64,000 nucleotides of DNA, taken from positions 62,001 to 126,000 of the forward strand of contig NZ_JABAIL010000002.1 in NCBI RefSeq assembly GCF_012641475.1. Direction: 5' to 3'. The position numbers and the translations under genes were made by a program. This document shows, piece by piece, positions 17,383 to 27,154 of this stretch; the first letter of the stretch is position 1; each line of letters starts with the position of its first letter. This stretch comes from Flammeovirga agarivorans. Its GTDB lineage: Bacteria; Bacteroidota; Bacteroidia; Cytophagales; Flammeovirgaceae. The notes under the pieces are model-generated. The model worked only from the letters and a program-made list of their open reading frames with translations. It had not been told where the DNA came from and did not search any database.

Positions 17383-17652
17383 ATGATCTGGCTTTTTAAT
17401 TCTATCTTACTGATTTACCTTATACTATCTAATATTGCTATTATCGTTAGAATGTATCGTTCTTTTTTACAATACTTGTCACCAATAAAAGGGTACACTT
17501 CAATGATCTTAATTATTGGTGTATTAGGTGCTGTAGATTACTATGTTTTTGATATTACATCTGACAAATTCGAGATATTTGATGAGAACCAAGAAGTTTT
17601 CAAACAAATCGAAGAAAGAGGTAACGACTTCCAAGAGTTAACGAAACAATAG
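17383..17652 (+). CDS. small membrane protein of unknown function
   Basis: I do not recognise this 89-residue protein. It has two hydrophobic helices (about 2-24 and 40-58) separated by a short basic loop, MYRSFLQYLSPIKGY. An acidic, Gln-rich hydrophilic tail (about 62-89, with FDENQEVFKQIEER) is probably cytoplasmic. Two predicted helices with the positive loop between them are consistent with a small inner-membrane protein. It stands alone between two terminators, with 278 AT-rich bases upstream and its own hairpin terminator downstream, which supports it being a real monocistronic gene. Confidence 0.7.
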   Translation: MIWLFNSILLIYLILSNIAIIVRMYRSFLQYLSPIKGYTSMILIIGVLGAVDYYVFDITSDKFEIFDENQEVFKQIEERGNDFQELTKQ

Positions 17653-17680
17653 AAATAATAATTAAATATTATATATGGTA

Positions 17681-17708
17681 AGCATCTCATTTTAGAGATG
17701 CTTTTTTA
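17681..17708 (+). terminator. terminator after the small membrane protein gene
   Basis: AGCATCTC (17681-17688) pairs with GAGATGCT (17695-17702), loop ATTTTA, followed by TTTTT. Confidence 0.85.
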
Positions 17709-17718
17709 TGCATAATAA

Positions 17719-17750
17719 AAAAAGGCAACCCATTTCTGAGTTGCCTTTTT
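17719..17750. terminator. terminator after yidC
   Basis: AAAAAGGCAAC (17719-17729) and GTTGCCTTTTT (17740-17750) form an 11-base stem about 18 bases past the yidC stop. With A and T tracts on both sides it could work in either direction. Confidence 0.85.
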
Positions 17751-17767
17751 ATATAATTAGAAGAAGA

Positions 17768-19576
17768 TTAATCTTCTTTCTTACCTTTCTTTTTTGCCTC
17801 TTGTTGAGCCTTTTGCTGTTCCTTCATAGCTTTATCTAATCTAGCTGCAAAACCACCCGCTTTCTTGTTCGCATTCTTTTTCTTATTCTCATCCATAACT
17901 TTACGGATCTTATCTTCGTTTACGAAACGCTTCGAAGCTAACTGTTGTACAATTGTAATACAGTTAGATACAAAGTAGTAATACGTTAAACCAGCTGCGA
18001 AGCTGTTGAAGAAGAATAAGAAGAATACTGGCGATAAGTACGAGATGTACTTCATTTGCTCGTTAGTCTGTACTTGAGCTTGGTTTTGGAAGTATGTATA
18101 CCCTGCCATTGAAATCGCCCACAATAAAGTAAATAACGATACGTGGTCACCATACGCTGGAATGCTGAATGGTAAATCTAAAATCGAGTCATAAGATGAT
18201 AAATCATCAGCCCATAAGAACGCCTGCCCTCTTAATTGCAATGCATTAGGGAAGAAATTATATAATGCAACGAAAAATGGCATTTGAGCTAACATTGGAA
18301 TACATCCAGATAGAGGATTGGCACCCACCTTTTGGTAAAGTGACATCGTCTCTTGTTGGATCTTCATTTGGTCATCACCATACTTTGCTTTTAACTCATC
18401 CATCTCAGGCTTAAGAAGTCTCATCTTAGCCATCGACTTGTAAGAGTTAAATGTAAGCGGATAAAGTACTGATTTTACCAATACCACCATGATAAAGATG
18501 ATAAGACCATATCCTAATCCAAATCCTTCTAATGTTTCAAAGATTGGAATAAAGATATACTTAGATAATGGAGTAGTCCACGACCAGCCTAAGTAAACGT
18601 TATCTTCAAAACCTTTTGCTACACTTTCACAAACACGGTAATCGTTTGGTCCAAAGTAGTATCTAAGGTTAGCTGTTTCAATATTTGATAATGGAATTTG
18701 GAACGAGATATCTGCAGACTTCACAATCTCTTCATCATTCTCATCCATATCAACGATTAAGTTCGCTGCATTAAATTGTTGATCTGTGATCAATGCAACG
18801 TTAAAGAACTTTTGTTTTGCAGATACCCATGATAATGGTTCTGAAATTGCCTCCTCCTCTTTTGAAGTAGAAGTCATTGATAAATAATCATAATCACCTG
18901 CTTTTGTGAAATAGTTGACTGTAGTCTTCTGACGAGAAGTCTTCATGTCTTTTTCCACAAGCATCATATCGTCATGCCAAGTATATGAAATTGAAGCACC
19001 TTGAACGTAAGGCTTCGCTTTCACTAGCTCTAATCTATAGTTTAATACATACCCTTGATCAGCTAAAGTATATACTCTTCTTAAGATTTCATTTCCTTCA
19101 GTATCTCTACCAACCATTGCAACATTATTACCGCTTTTTTCAGCAGTATAATACAAAGTGTTAAGGTCAATCATACCAAATTGTGTTGGTAGATTTTCTT
19201 CTACTTTATAGTTGGATTCATTGACTAAGTTTAATGGCTTTTTATCGTATGTTTGGTAAGTCTTTAATAATACATTTTTTACTCTACCACCCTTACTATC
19301 AAAAGTTACTTCTATATTTTCGTTGCTTAAAACAATATCTTTTTGTTCACCTTTCATCATTACGCCAAAAATTCCAAATTTCGACTGTAATACTGAATCG
19401 CTTTCTACTGTTGCAACTGTTGTTTGTTTTTCTTCTTGAGAGGCTTTTGCCTGCTGTTCAACTTGCTCTGTTTGTACCGATGTATTCTCCACAGGTTGTT
19501 CTGGCTGGAAGAAGAACATATAGGCAATTAGTAAAGCTGATAACAACAGAAAACCTGTCGTTTGATTTTTATCCAT
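17768..19576 (-). CDS. yidC: membrane protein insertase YidC
   Basis: YidC inserts and folds inner-membrane proteins, alone or with SecYEG. The start chosen is the ATG at 19574-19576, giving 602 residues beginning MDKNQTTGFLLLSALLIAY, the standard YidC N-terminus; an ATG 33 bases further up would add residues unlike the family. It has an N-terminal anchor helix, a large periplasmic P1 domain (about 60-340), and the conserved insertase core with YPLTFNSYKSMAKM, LYQKVGANPLSGCIPMLAQM and three further helices. The tail is lysine-rich, as expected for ribosome contact. A -33/-7 promoter is visible upstream. It follows pyrG on the minus strand but is separated from it by 186 bases including the pyrG terminator. 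Confidence 0.96.
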   Translation of the reverse strand: MDKNQTTGFLLLSALLIAYMFFFQPEQPVENTSVQTEQVEQQAKASQEEKQTTVATVESDSVLQSKFGIFGVMMKGEQKDIVLSNENIEVTFDSKGGRVKNVLLKTYQTYDKKPLNLVNESNYKVEENLPTQFGMIDLNTLYYTAEKSGNNVAMVGRDTEGNEILRRVYTLADQGYVLNYRLELVKAKPYVQGASISYTWHDDMMLVEKDMKTSRQKTTVNYFTKAGDYDYLSMTSTSKEEEAISEPLSWVSAKQKFFNVALITDQQFNAANLIVDMDENDEEIVKSADISFQIPLSNIETANLRYYFGPNDYRVCESVAKGFEDNVYLGWSWTTPLSKYIFIPIFETLEGFGLGYGLIIFIMVVLVKSVLYPLTFNSYKSMAKMRLLKPEMDELKAKYGDDQMKIQQETMSLYQKVGANPLSGCIPMLAQMPFFVALYNFFPNALQLRGQAFLWADDLSSYDSILDLPFSIPAYGDHVSLFTLLWAISMAGYTYFQNQAQVQTNEQMKYISYLSPVFFLFFFNSFAAGLTYYYFVSNCITIVQQLASKRFVNEDKIRKVMDENKKKNANKKAGGFAARLDKAMKEQQKAQQEAKKKGKKED

Positions 19577-19651
19577 AATTTTTATTTCAATATAACTTTT
19601 ACAAGTCAAGTGATTTTAGATAAGGAACTATGTTCCATAATAAAATGCTTG

Positions 19652-19686
19652 CAAAGTTAAGTTTTTTATGCTTAAAACGTATCAAA
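19652..19686 (-). promoter_or_regulatory. probable yidC promoter
   Basis: On the minus strand TAACTTTG (19652-19659) matches the -7 consensus TAnnTTTG exactly. TTTG (19683-19686) lies 23 bases upstream, at the long end of the usual spacing. A small GGAAC/GTTCC inverted repeat (19624-19636) falls in the leader. Confidence 0.5.
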
Positions 19687-19705
19687 AATCGGTTAAAAGT
19701 ATATA

Positions 19706-19741
19706 TAAAAAAAGCTCCTTAGCAATATTGACTAAGGAGCT
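19706..19741 (-). terminator. terminator after pyrG
   Basis: AGCTCCTTAG (19713-19722) and CTAAGGAGCT (19732-19741) form a perfect 10-base stem; on the minus strand a run of seven T follows. Confidence 0.88.
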
Positions 19742-19762
19742 ATTAAATATTTCTAATAAGGA

Positions 19763-21424
<1,662 letters not shown>

Positions 21425-21440
21425 TCACATTTTGTTTGTG

Positions 21441-21472
21441 CAAAGCTAAAGCAAGTGATGTGAATTAACAAA
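21441..21472 (-). promoter_or_regulatory. pyrG promoter of Bacteroidota type
   Basis: On the minus strand TTTG (21469-21472), a 20-base spacer and TAGCTTTG (21441-21448) fit the -33/-7 consensus TTTG-N19/20-TAnnTTTG exactly. The predicted start of transcription is some 25 bases before the pyrG ATG. Confidence 0.7.
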
Positions 21473-21499
21473 TAAAGTATGTCAATGTCTGTAAGCAAA

Positions 21500-22417
21500 T
21501 TAAAAAAGAGACTGTTGTTCAACCTTTTCTCTTAGAATTGGGTACGTAAATTCCCAGTTATATTTACTTTTTGACTTTTCACCAATATAATTTCCAATTT
21601 CAGGACAAAGAATATCTTCCGGTTGATGAGCAAAGAAATAAACCTCTTGTAAACCTTGCATTTTCAAGTGTTGAAGTCTTTTCAGCCAACTATCTACTCT
21701 ACTAAAATCAGAGTCTACCAATTCATTGCCTACAAACCTGACTAATAAAGTTGGTGACGTAATACGCATATGAAGAACATCCCTTCGGCCTGCAACATCA
21801 GTGATAATCATTGCATCACCCCTACTTTCCATTAAGTCTGAAAGTTCGTCTAATACTTTATGATCTTTAAACCATGAATCATGACGTAACTCAAGTGCAA
21901 GAGGTATATGGGTGGGATATTTTTCAATAAAGTTCAACAATGGCTTTACCTCTTGAATATCAAAGTCAGGTGGCATTTGTAACCAAGTATAACCTAGCTT
22001 ATTTTCAAAAAGCTGCATTTGCTCGGTGAATTCAATCACTTCTTGATGACAATTGATTAACCTTTTCCTATGACTTACATTCTGTAGCATTTTGGGACAA
22101 AAACGGAAATAATCTGGTACTGTAGATTTCCATTTTAAAAGTGTTTCTGCTTTAGGAATACCATAATGAGTAGAATTAAGTTCAATGGTATCAAAATGCT
22201 GAGAGTAGTAATGTAGAAAAGTTTGAGGAGTTGATTTTTCAGGATAGATTTTCCCTTTCCAAGCTGCACAAGACCATGCCGGGGCTCCTAAACGGAACTC
22301 AAAGTTACCGACAAAATTAGGGTGATTTCGAAGCACCATCTGAGAATATGGATCTTCCTCAGGTAAACTAAAATCAACACCAGAAATATCTTTCAATCTT
22401 CCAAAATCCATGCACAT
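21500..22417 (-). CDS. DUF72 family protein
   Basis: The 305-residue protein belongs to the DUF72 (YecE-like) family, a TIM-barrel-like fold of unknown biochemical role found across bacteria and archaea. Family marks are RLGAPAWSCAAWKGKIYPE near residue 42, the FDTIELNSTHYGIPKAETLLKW segment starting about residue 76, FRFCPKMLQNVSH, LGYTWLQMPPDF, PLALELRHDSWF and AHQPEDILCPEI near the end. Two ATGs are possible, six bases apart (22417 and 22411). It is downstream of the secreted-protein gene at 22521 but separated from it by a hairpin terminator, and it ends close to the pyrG promoter. Confidence 0.88.
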   Translation of the reverse strand: MCMDFGRLKDISGVDFSLPEEDPYSQMVLRNHPNFVGNFEFRLGAPAWSCAAWKGKIYPEKSTPQTFLHYYSQHFDTIELNSTHYGIPKAETLLKWKSTVPDYFRFCPKMLQNVSHRKRLINCHQEVIEFTEQMQLFENKLGYTWLQMPPDFDIQEVKPLLNFIEKYPTHIPLALELRHDSWFKDHKVLDELSDLMESRGDAMIITDVAGRRDVLHMRITSPTLLVRFVGNELVDSDFSRVDSWLKRLQHLKMQGLQEVYFFAHQPEDILCPEIGNYIGEKSKSKYNWEFTYPILREKVEQQSLF

Positions 22418-22456
22418 AATTTTTGAAATAATAATCCTATTGTGAATTTAACAGAA

Positions 22457-22498
22457 AAACCACATTAATTTAGATACAGTTCTAAACTAATGTGGTTT
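22457..22498 (-). terminator. long hairpin terminator after the small secreted protein gene
   Basis: An 18-base arm (22457-22474) pairs with 22481-22498 with one mismatch and loop TACAGT. On the minus strand it ends in GGTTTTTCTG, a short T tract. The mapping to the minus-strand gene ending at 22521 is inferred. Confidence 0.7.
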
Positions 22499-22520
22499 AT
22501 CCTCTGCGATATACACAAAA

Positions 22521-23006
22521 TTACAATTGTTCTTTTTTAAAGGCTTCTATATCCTTGTAATGGCATTGTTTAATAAGTATATCGATATCACCTTGTATTT
22601 TCGCATCACTTTCTTCGCTTTTACTCATTAATGCAGACCTCATTAGATTAGAAATCTCTTTTGTATGAGTGTTTGCTAAATCAAGTAGAGGTAATTCTAT
22701 CAAGTTTCTGTATACGTTCGATTCTCTTCTTGAAAATGAAATTTGTCTAGCAGACTCTAATAGGGATTCTGTATATCTTGGGGCTTGCTGTAGCAACTCA
22801 CCTATATATAGGTAATCATCTAAATTTACTTGGCTCGTCTCTATATAATAACGTAACTCTTGTAAACCTCCAGTATTAACTTCGCTAGACATTACCATTT
22901 GTCTAAATTTCTCTTGTGCTTCATCTGGAGTGATGACAACTATATCCTGAGCAAAATTATATTGATAGCTGATTAAGAAGGTTAGTGTAAAAAGGAGTTT
23001 TCTCAT
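22521..23006 (-). CDS. small secreted protein of unknown function
   Basis: The 161-residue product starts with a clear signal peptide (MRKLLFTLTFLISYQYNFAQ, cleavage after about residue 19-20). The mature part of about 140 residues is mostly helical, polar and without cysteine motifs or membrane segments: for example VITPDEAQEKFRQMV, LDDYLYIGELLQQAP and LLDLANTHTKEIS. One cysteine lies near the C-terminus. I do not recognise a family. It is divergent from the TonB receptor operon, and a perfect 8-base inverted repeat with a one-base centre lies just before its start codon. Confidence 0.75.
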   Translation of the reverse strand: MRKLLFTLTFLISYQYNFAQDIVVITPDEAQEKFRQMVMSSEVNTGGLQELRYYIETSQVNLDDYLYIGELLQQAPRYTESLLESARQISFSRRESNVYRNLIELPLLDLANTHTKEISNLMRSALMSKSEESDAKIQGDIDILIKQCHYKDIEAFKKEQL

Positions 23007-23008
23007 TT

Positions 23009-23025
23009 TAATTATCTGATAATTA
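23009..23025. repeat. perfect palindrome before the secreted-protein gene
   Basis: TAATTATC and GATAATTA flank a single central T. The palindrome ends 3 bases before the start codon of the minus-strand gene at 22521-23006. Its ATTATC/GATAAT words recall iron-responsive Fur sites, but the order of the halves differs from the usual consensus. Confidence 0.4.
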
Positions 23026-23323
23026 TTTCTATTTCAATAATAAGAGATTTAGAAAAAGATTAGAAGTTTCACTATCAATCTTTAACAAAAAAGGAAAGAT
23101 CATTTTATTTTATTTAGAGAATTTGTTTCCACAACTTTTACAATTCTGTTTTAGTGATATACTCCCTTATCGTCTACCATGTGGTTGATAACAATATTAA
23201 CCCATCTTACACCTAACACTTATCACTACACCATTTCACTAACAATCAACACTTTGCACTTTTCTTAAAATTTTGACTTAAAAAAAGTTTCATTTATTCA
23301 CTTAACAAATGTGAACTTGATTG

Positions 23324-23351
23324 TTTGAGCTTATAAAAGTAACTATTCTTG
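23324..23351 (+). promoter_or_regulatory. possible promoter of the TonB receptor operon
   Basis: TTTG (23324-23327) and TATTCTTG (23344-23351, one mismatch to TAnnTTTG) are 16 bases apart, slightly short. The predicted leader is about 27 bases. Confidence 0.35.
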
Positions 23352-23384
23352 TATCGTAATTTATAATTAGTCTAAATAGAAGTC

Positions 23385-25775
23385 ATGACTAGAATTTTAC
23401 TGTTAAACCTTTTCTTTATTTCCTTTGGTACTTTTTCCGTGTTTGGACAGACTAATACTGAACCTCTTAGGGGAATAGTATTAGATAGCAAAACAAACGA
23501 AGGAATCCCTTTTTGTACAATTGTTATTGAAGGAACAAATAAAGGTGTACACAGTAATGAAAATGGTGAGTTTGGTTATTCAAAAATCAAAAAAGGAAAA
23601 TATAAATTACAGATTGTTAGAACTGGCTATATCAATAAAACAGTAGAAGCTGACTGGTCTAATCAAAATAATATCACTGTATATCTAGAAGAAAATGAGA
23701 TCAAACTCGATGAAGTTTTAATTACTGGTCAGTCTGAATCCACAGAAATGGAAACACAAGGCTTCTCATCGAAATCTATCAAAACAGAAAAAATAGAAAT
23801 CCAATCTATCGAACTCAGTACACTACTAGATCAAACGTCAGGTATTAATGTAAGGCAAGAAGGTGGTTTAGGTTCTCGTACTCGTTATAGTATCAATGGA
23901 TTAAGTGGTAACGCGGTTCGCTTTTTTATCGATGGCGTTCCTATGGAATATTATGGTCAATCCTATTCTATCAACTCTCTTCCTGTTAACCTCATTGAAG
24001 AATTAGAAGTTTACAAAGGCGTTGTACCTGTTAATTTAGGCTCTGACGCTCTTGGTGGTGCTATCAATATTAAAACAAAATCAGCAAAGAAAAGTAGTTT
24101 AAACTTTTCATACTCTGCAGGTTCTTTCAATACACATCAAGTTGCTTTAAATGGTGGGTATAGAAATCAAAAAAATGGATTGACATTCAGAGGCTCATTA
24201 TTTTACAATTACTCCGACAACAACTATGAAGTTTGGGGCGATGATGTATACGTTGTAGATCCTAATACTGGTAGAGTTGATAGATCTGTAAAAGCCAAAC
24301 GTTTTAACGATGCTTATGAAGCTTATGGCACAAAGGTAGATTTTGGTTTTACAGATGTAAAATGGGCAGACCAGCTACTCATCAGTATGGTGTATTCTGA
24401 TATGTATAAAGAAGTACAACATGGTGCAACTATGAATGTACCATATGGTGAAAGGTTTTATACACAGGGCAATGTAGTTCCAAGTATCAACTATCAAAAG
24501 AAAGATTTATTTGTTGATGGGTTAGATGTTAGTCTTTTCAGTTCATATGCCATGAACACTAGAACACTAGTTGATACTACTACGAATAAGTACAATTGGT
24601 ATGGTGAAGTTTGGGCACAAAACCCAGGAGGTGGAGAAGCTGGAAACCCTACACATTCTACTACTGATGAAGGAACATTAATCAATAGATTTAACACCTC
24701 TTATTCATTTAATGACAATAACATCATCAATTTTAATGCGGTAATTACTGATTACAAAAGAACTGCATTTAACAGAGAAGCTCCTATTGGTCAAGACACA
24801 AGAAATAACTATTCGAAAATGAATAAAAACATTTTGGGACTGTCTTATTCTAATACTGCTATTGATGGAAGATTGAGGACAAATATTTTTGGTAAATATT
24901 ATGGATACAATGTTAATGTCTTGGACCATGAATATAGAGATGGGGAATACTACCCTATCTACAATTCTACTTCTGATGTAAATTATGGTTATGGTATTGC
25001 CACAAGCTACGATCTCTTTAATAAACTTACTTTGCAATTTTCTGCAGAACAAGCTGTAAGACTACCTGAACCAGATGAGCTATTTGGTAACTATGCAGCC
25101 AACGTAAATGCCGCTATTAATTTAAAACCTGAGATCAGTAAAAACCTAAACTTCGGGATCCGTTATGGTGAATTAAACTTCAATGAACATTCACTTACAT
25201 TCTCAACAACATTCTTCTTCAGAGATGTAGAGAATATGATCCAACAAAGTACTCAGGTTGTCAGTGGTGTTGAAGTATATGTAAATGAAAACTTTGGTGA
25301 AATATTATCAAAGGGTTTGGATTTTCAAATTGATTACGACTATAACAGAAAGTTTGAAGCTATTTTTTCAGGATCATATAATGACACAAGATACATGTCA
25401 GAGTATGATATCTATGGAAGAAAGAATATGTATTATGGTTCAAGATTAAAAAATGCTCCTTTCTTACAATTCAACTCTAGCTTCAAATATCATTTAAATG
25501 ATATCATAAAAAATAAAGGTGATTTATCTGTGTATTGGAACATAAGATATATACATGAATACTATCGCCATTGGGAAAATATAGGAAGTGACAATAAGGA
25601 CATGATCCCGACACAATTTGTCAACGATCTTGGTGCATCGTACAGATTCCCTAAAAATAAGCTAGCCATTAGCTTAGATGTAAAAAACCTATTCAATGAG
25701 CAAGTGTTTGACAACTTCGCCATCCAACAACCTGGAAGGGGGGTGTATTTCAAAATCAACTACTCGATTTTATAA
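23385..25775 (+). CDS. TonB-dependent outer membrane receptor, XusA-like context
   Basis: The 796-residue protein has a signal peptide (1-21, ending VFGQ), a CarboxypepD_reg-like domain (about 27-100, LRGIVLDSKTNEGIPFCTI), and a plug domain (about 110-235, with RYSINGLSGNAVRFFIDGVP and SDALGGAINIKTKS). A 22-stranded-type barrel ends in GRGVYFKINYSIL, with the usual aromatic near the C-terminus. These receptors import siderophores, cobalamin or sugars using TonB energy. There is no SusD partner, which argues against glycans. The next gene, 27 bases on, encodes a DUF4374 lipoprotein, the same pairing as XusA-XusB of Bacteroides, which takes up foreign siderophores. A siderophore role is therefore likely but inferred. 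Confidence 0.92.
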   Translation: MTRILLLNLFFISFGTFSVFGQTNTEPLRGIVLDSKTNEGIPFCTIVIEGTNKGVHSNENGEFGYSKIKKGKYKLQIVRTGYINKTVEADWSNQNNITVYLEENEIKLDEVLITGQSESTEMETQGFSSKSIKTEKIEIQSIELSTLLDQTSGINVRQEGGLGSRTRYSINGLSGNAVRFFIDGVPMEYYGQSYSINSLPVNLIEELEVYKGVVPVNLGSDALGGAINIKTKSAKKSSLNFSYSAGSFNTHQVALNGGYRNQKNGLTFRGSLFYNYSDNNYEVWGDDVYVVDPNTGRVDRSVKAKRFNDAYEAYGTKVDFGFTDVKWADQLLISMVYSDMYKEVQHGATMNVPYGERFYTQGNVVPSINYQKKDLFVDGLDVSLFSSYAMNTRTLVDTTTNKYNWYGEVWAQNPGGGEAGNPTHSTTDEGTLINRFNTSYSFNDNNIINFNAVITDYKRTAFNREAPIGQDTRNNYSKMNKNILGLSYSNTAIDGRLRTNIFGKYYGYNVNVLDHEYRDGEYYPIYNSTSDVNYGYGIATSYDLFNKLTLQFSAEQAVRLPEPDELFGNYAANVNAAINLKPEISKNLNFGIRYGELNFNEHSLTFSTTFFFRDVENMIQQSTQVVSGVEVYVNENFGEILSKGLDFQIDYDYNRKFEAIFSGSYNDTRYMSEYDIYGRKNMYYGSRLKNAPFLQFNSSFKYHLNDIIKNKGDLSVYWNIRYIHEYYRHWENIGSDNKDMIPTQFVNDLGASYRFPKNKLAISLDVKNLFNEQVFDNFAIQQPGRGVYFKINYSIL

Positions 25776-25802
25776 ACTCATTATTTAATAACTAAAAGAT
25801 CA

Positions 25803-27047
25803 ATGAAACTTTCAACTACTTCAAAAGTAGCAGCATTAATGACTGCTGCAGCCTTTTTTGGTTTAACTTCTTGTGATAAAAACGACGAACCATCAGCAGG
25901 TGGCGGGCCAACTGAAAAAACAGTATTCCATGTTGCAGCAGATGTAACGGATCCTGATGAGAATGTTGCTGTATTTATGCAACCAACAACTAATGTCACT
26001 GACACTACATTAACTTTCATGAACAACGGTTATGAAATGGATGGTGAACGTTCTGCAAGAGTAACAGCAGCTGGTGGTAGAATTTATAATTTAAATTATG
26101 GTACTGGACAAATCTACGAATTAGAACATGATGGCAACACTAGCTACACAAAAGTTAGTGAAGTAGACATTAGCCATTTAGTGGGCACTCACCCAAGATA
26201 TGCTGCAGTGTCTGATGAAATGTTACTAGCTCACAATGTTGTAAAAACATATAACGAAGAGAATACTGAAGTACAAATCACTTTACAAATTGTAAAAATT
26301 TCAATTCCAGGACTGAACTTCAATGCAGAAAATGATTTCATCGAGCATGATTTAGGTACTTTCGCAATTGGTGACTCTTTTGTTGGTAGAGTTGATGCTC
26401 CTGTAATTATGGACAATAAAGTATACTACGGTACTCAATATAGACTATTAGGTCAACCTGATAATGGCGAACCAAGTTCTGACCGTCCTGATGCTATTGC
26501 AACAGTAGTTTTAGACTGGCCTACTTTAGAAAACCCTAAAACGGTTACTTACGAGGACTCTAAAGGTGATACTTATGGTTACAGAGGAAAAGCTATGCAT
26601 GTTATTGATGGTTTTGTATACCAAATCAATATGACTACACAAGGATCAGATGCTGTAATTACAAGGTTAAATAACCAAGGTGAGTATGATACGTCTTACA
26701 AGTTTGATATCACAGATAAAGTAGGTAAAGCAGTTTCTTCTATTAACTGGCATCATGCAGGAGAAGGAAAAGGTTATGTTGCACTTGGTGATCCAAACTC
26801 TGACGAGGACAACATCTATGAAATTGCATATATTGATGTAGTAGCTCAAGATGTTCAGATTTTAAATGAAGTACCTAAATCAGACATGTGGTACTACCAA
26901 TCTGGCGCTGTTGACCAAGGAAAATATTATATGGCGATTAGCCCTGTAGGTGCAGATGCTTATATCTGGGAATTTGAAGGAACTACAGCAACAAAAGGTG
27001 CTCAACTTGATGGTGGTAACATCTTTGTACAAGGTATTTATAAATAA
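25803..27047 (+). CDS. DUF4374 surface lipoprotein (XusB-like)
   Basis: The 414-residue protein has a lipoprotein signal ending in FGLTSC with the lipidated cysteine at residue 24. It is followed by DKNDE, a lysine-plus-acidic stretch like the lipoprotein export signals that send lipoproteins to the Bacteroidota cell surface. The rest is a DUF4374 domain, beta-rich with propeller-like repeats such as GGRIYNLNYGTGQIYELEH and MHVIDGFVYQINM. XusB of Bacteroides thetaiotaomicron belongs to this family and binds enterobactin at the surface for hand-over to its TonB receptor. The gene sits 27 bases after the receptor gene and before a terminator; the PepSY membrane protein XusC of the Bacteroides operon is not present here. 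Confidence 0.85.
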   Translation: MKLSTTSKVAALMTAAAFFGLTSCDKNDEPSAGGGPTEKTVFHVAADVTDPDENVAVFMQPTTNVTDTTLTFMNNGYEMDGERSARVTAAGGRIYNLNYGTGQIYELEHDGNTSYTKVSEVDISHLVGTHPRYAAVSDEMLLAHNVVKTYNEENTEVQITLQIVKISIPGLNFNAENDFIEHDLGTFAIGDSFVGRVDAPVIMDNKVYYGTQYRLLGQPDNGEPSSDRPDAIATVVLDWPTLENPKTVTYEDSKGDTYGYRGKAMHVIDGFVYQINMTTQGSDAVITRLNNQGEYDTSYKFDITDKVGKAVSSINWHHAGEGKGYVALGDPNSDEDNIYEIAYIDVVAQDVQILNEVPKSDMWYYQSGAVDQGKYYMAISPVGADAYIWEFEGTTATKGAQLDGGNIFVQGIYK

Positions 27048-27074
27048 GCTGTAAATACTACATTGATATAAAAT

Positions 27075-27109
27075 AAAAGGTTCTTTACTCAAATAGTAAA
27101 GAACCTTTT
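27075..27109. terminator. bidirectional terminator between convergent lipoprotein genes
   Basis: AAAAGGTTCTTTACT (27075-27089) and AGTAAAGAACCTTTT (27095-27109) form a perfect 15-base stem with loop CAAAT. It ends the TonB receptor operon and may also serve the minus-strand genes beyond. Confidence 0.88.
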
Positions 27110-27154
27110 ATTATTTACATTAACGGGTAGTTTTCCTACTACCATTTTCAATAT

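Larger units (their letters stand above)
23007..23384. other. 378-base divergent intergenic region
   Basis: This AT-rich region lies between the secreted-protein gene and the TonB receptor gene. I see the palindrome at 23009-23025, a C-rich run of short CACTA/ACAC words around 23190-23260 and a weak -33/-7 pair before the receptor gene. I see no RNA gene or small ORF worth calling. Confidence 0.6.

Noticed and set aside
19577-19609. A longer N-terminus for YidC starting at 19609
   Set aside because: The downstream ATG gives the standard YidC start (MDKNQ, then the anchor helix); the extra 11 residues do not resemble the family.
22521-25775. A defence or mobile island around the TonB operon
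   Set aside because: No transposase, integrase, direct repeats or tRNA scar is visible; gene content is ordinary uptake machinery.
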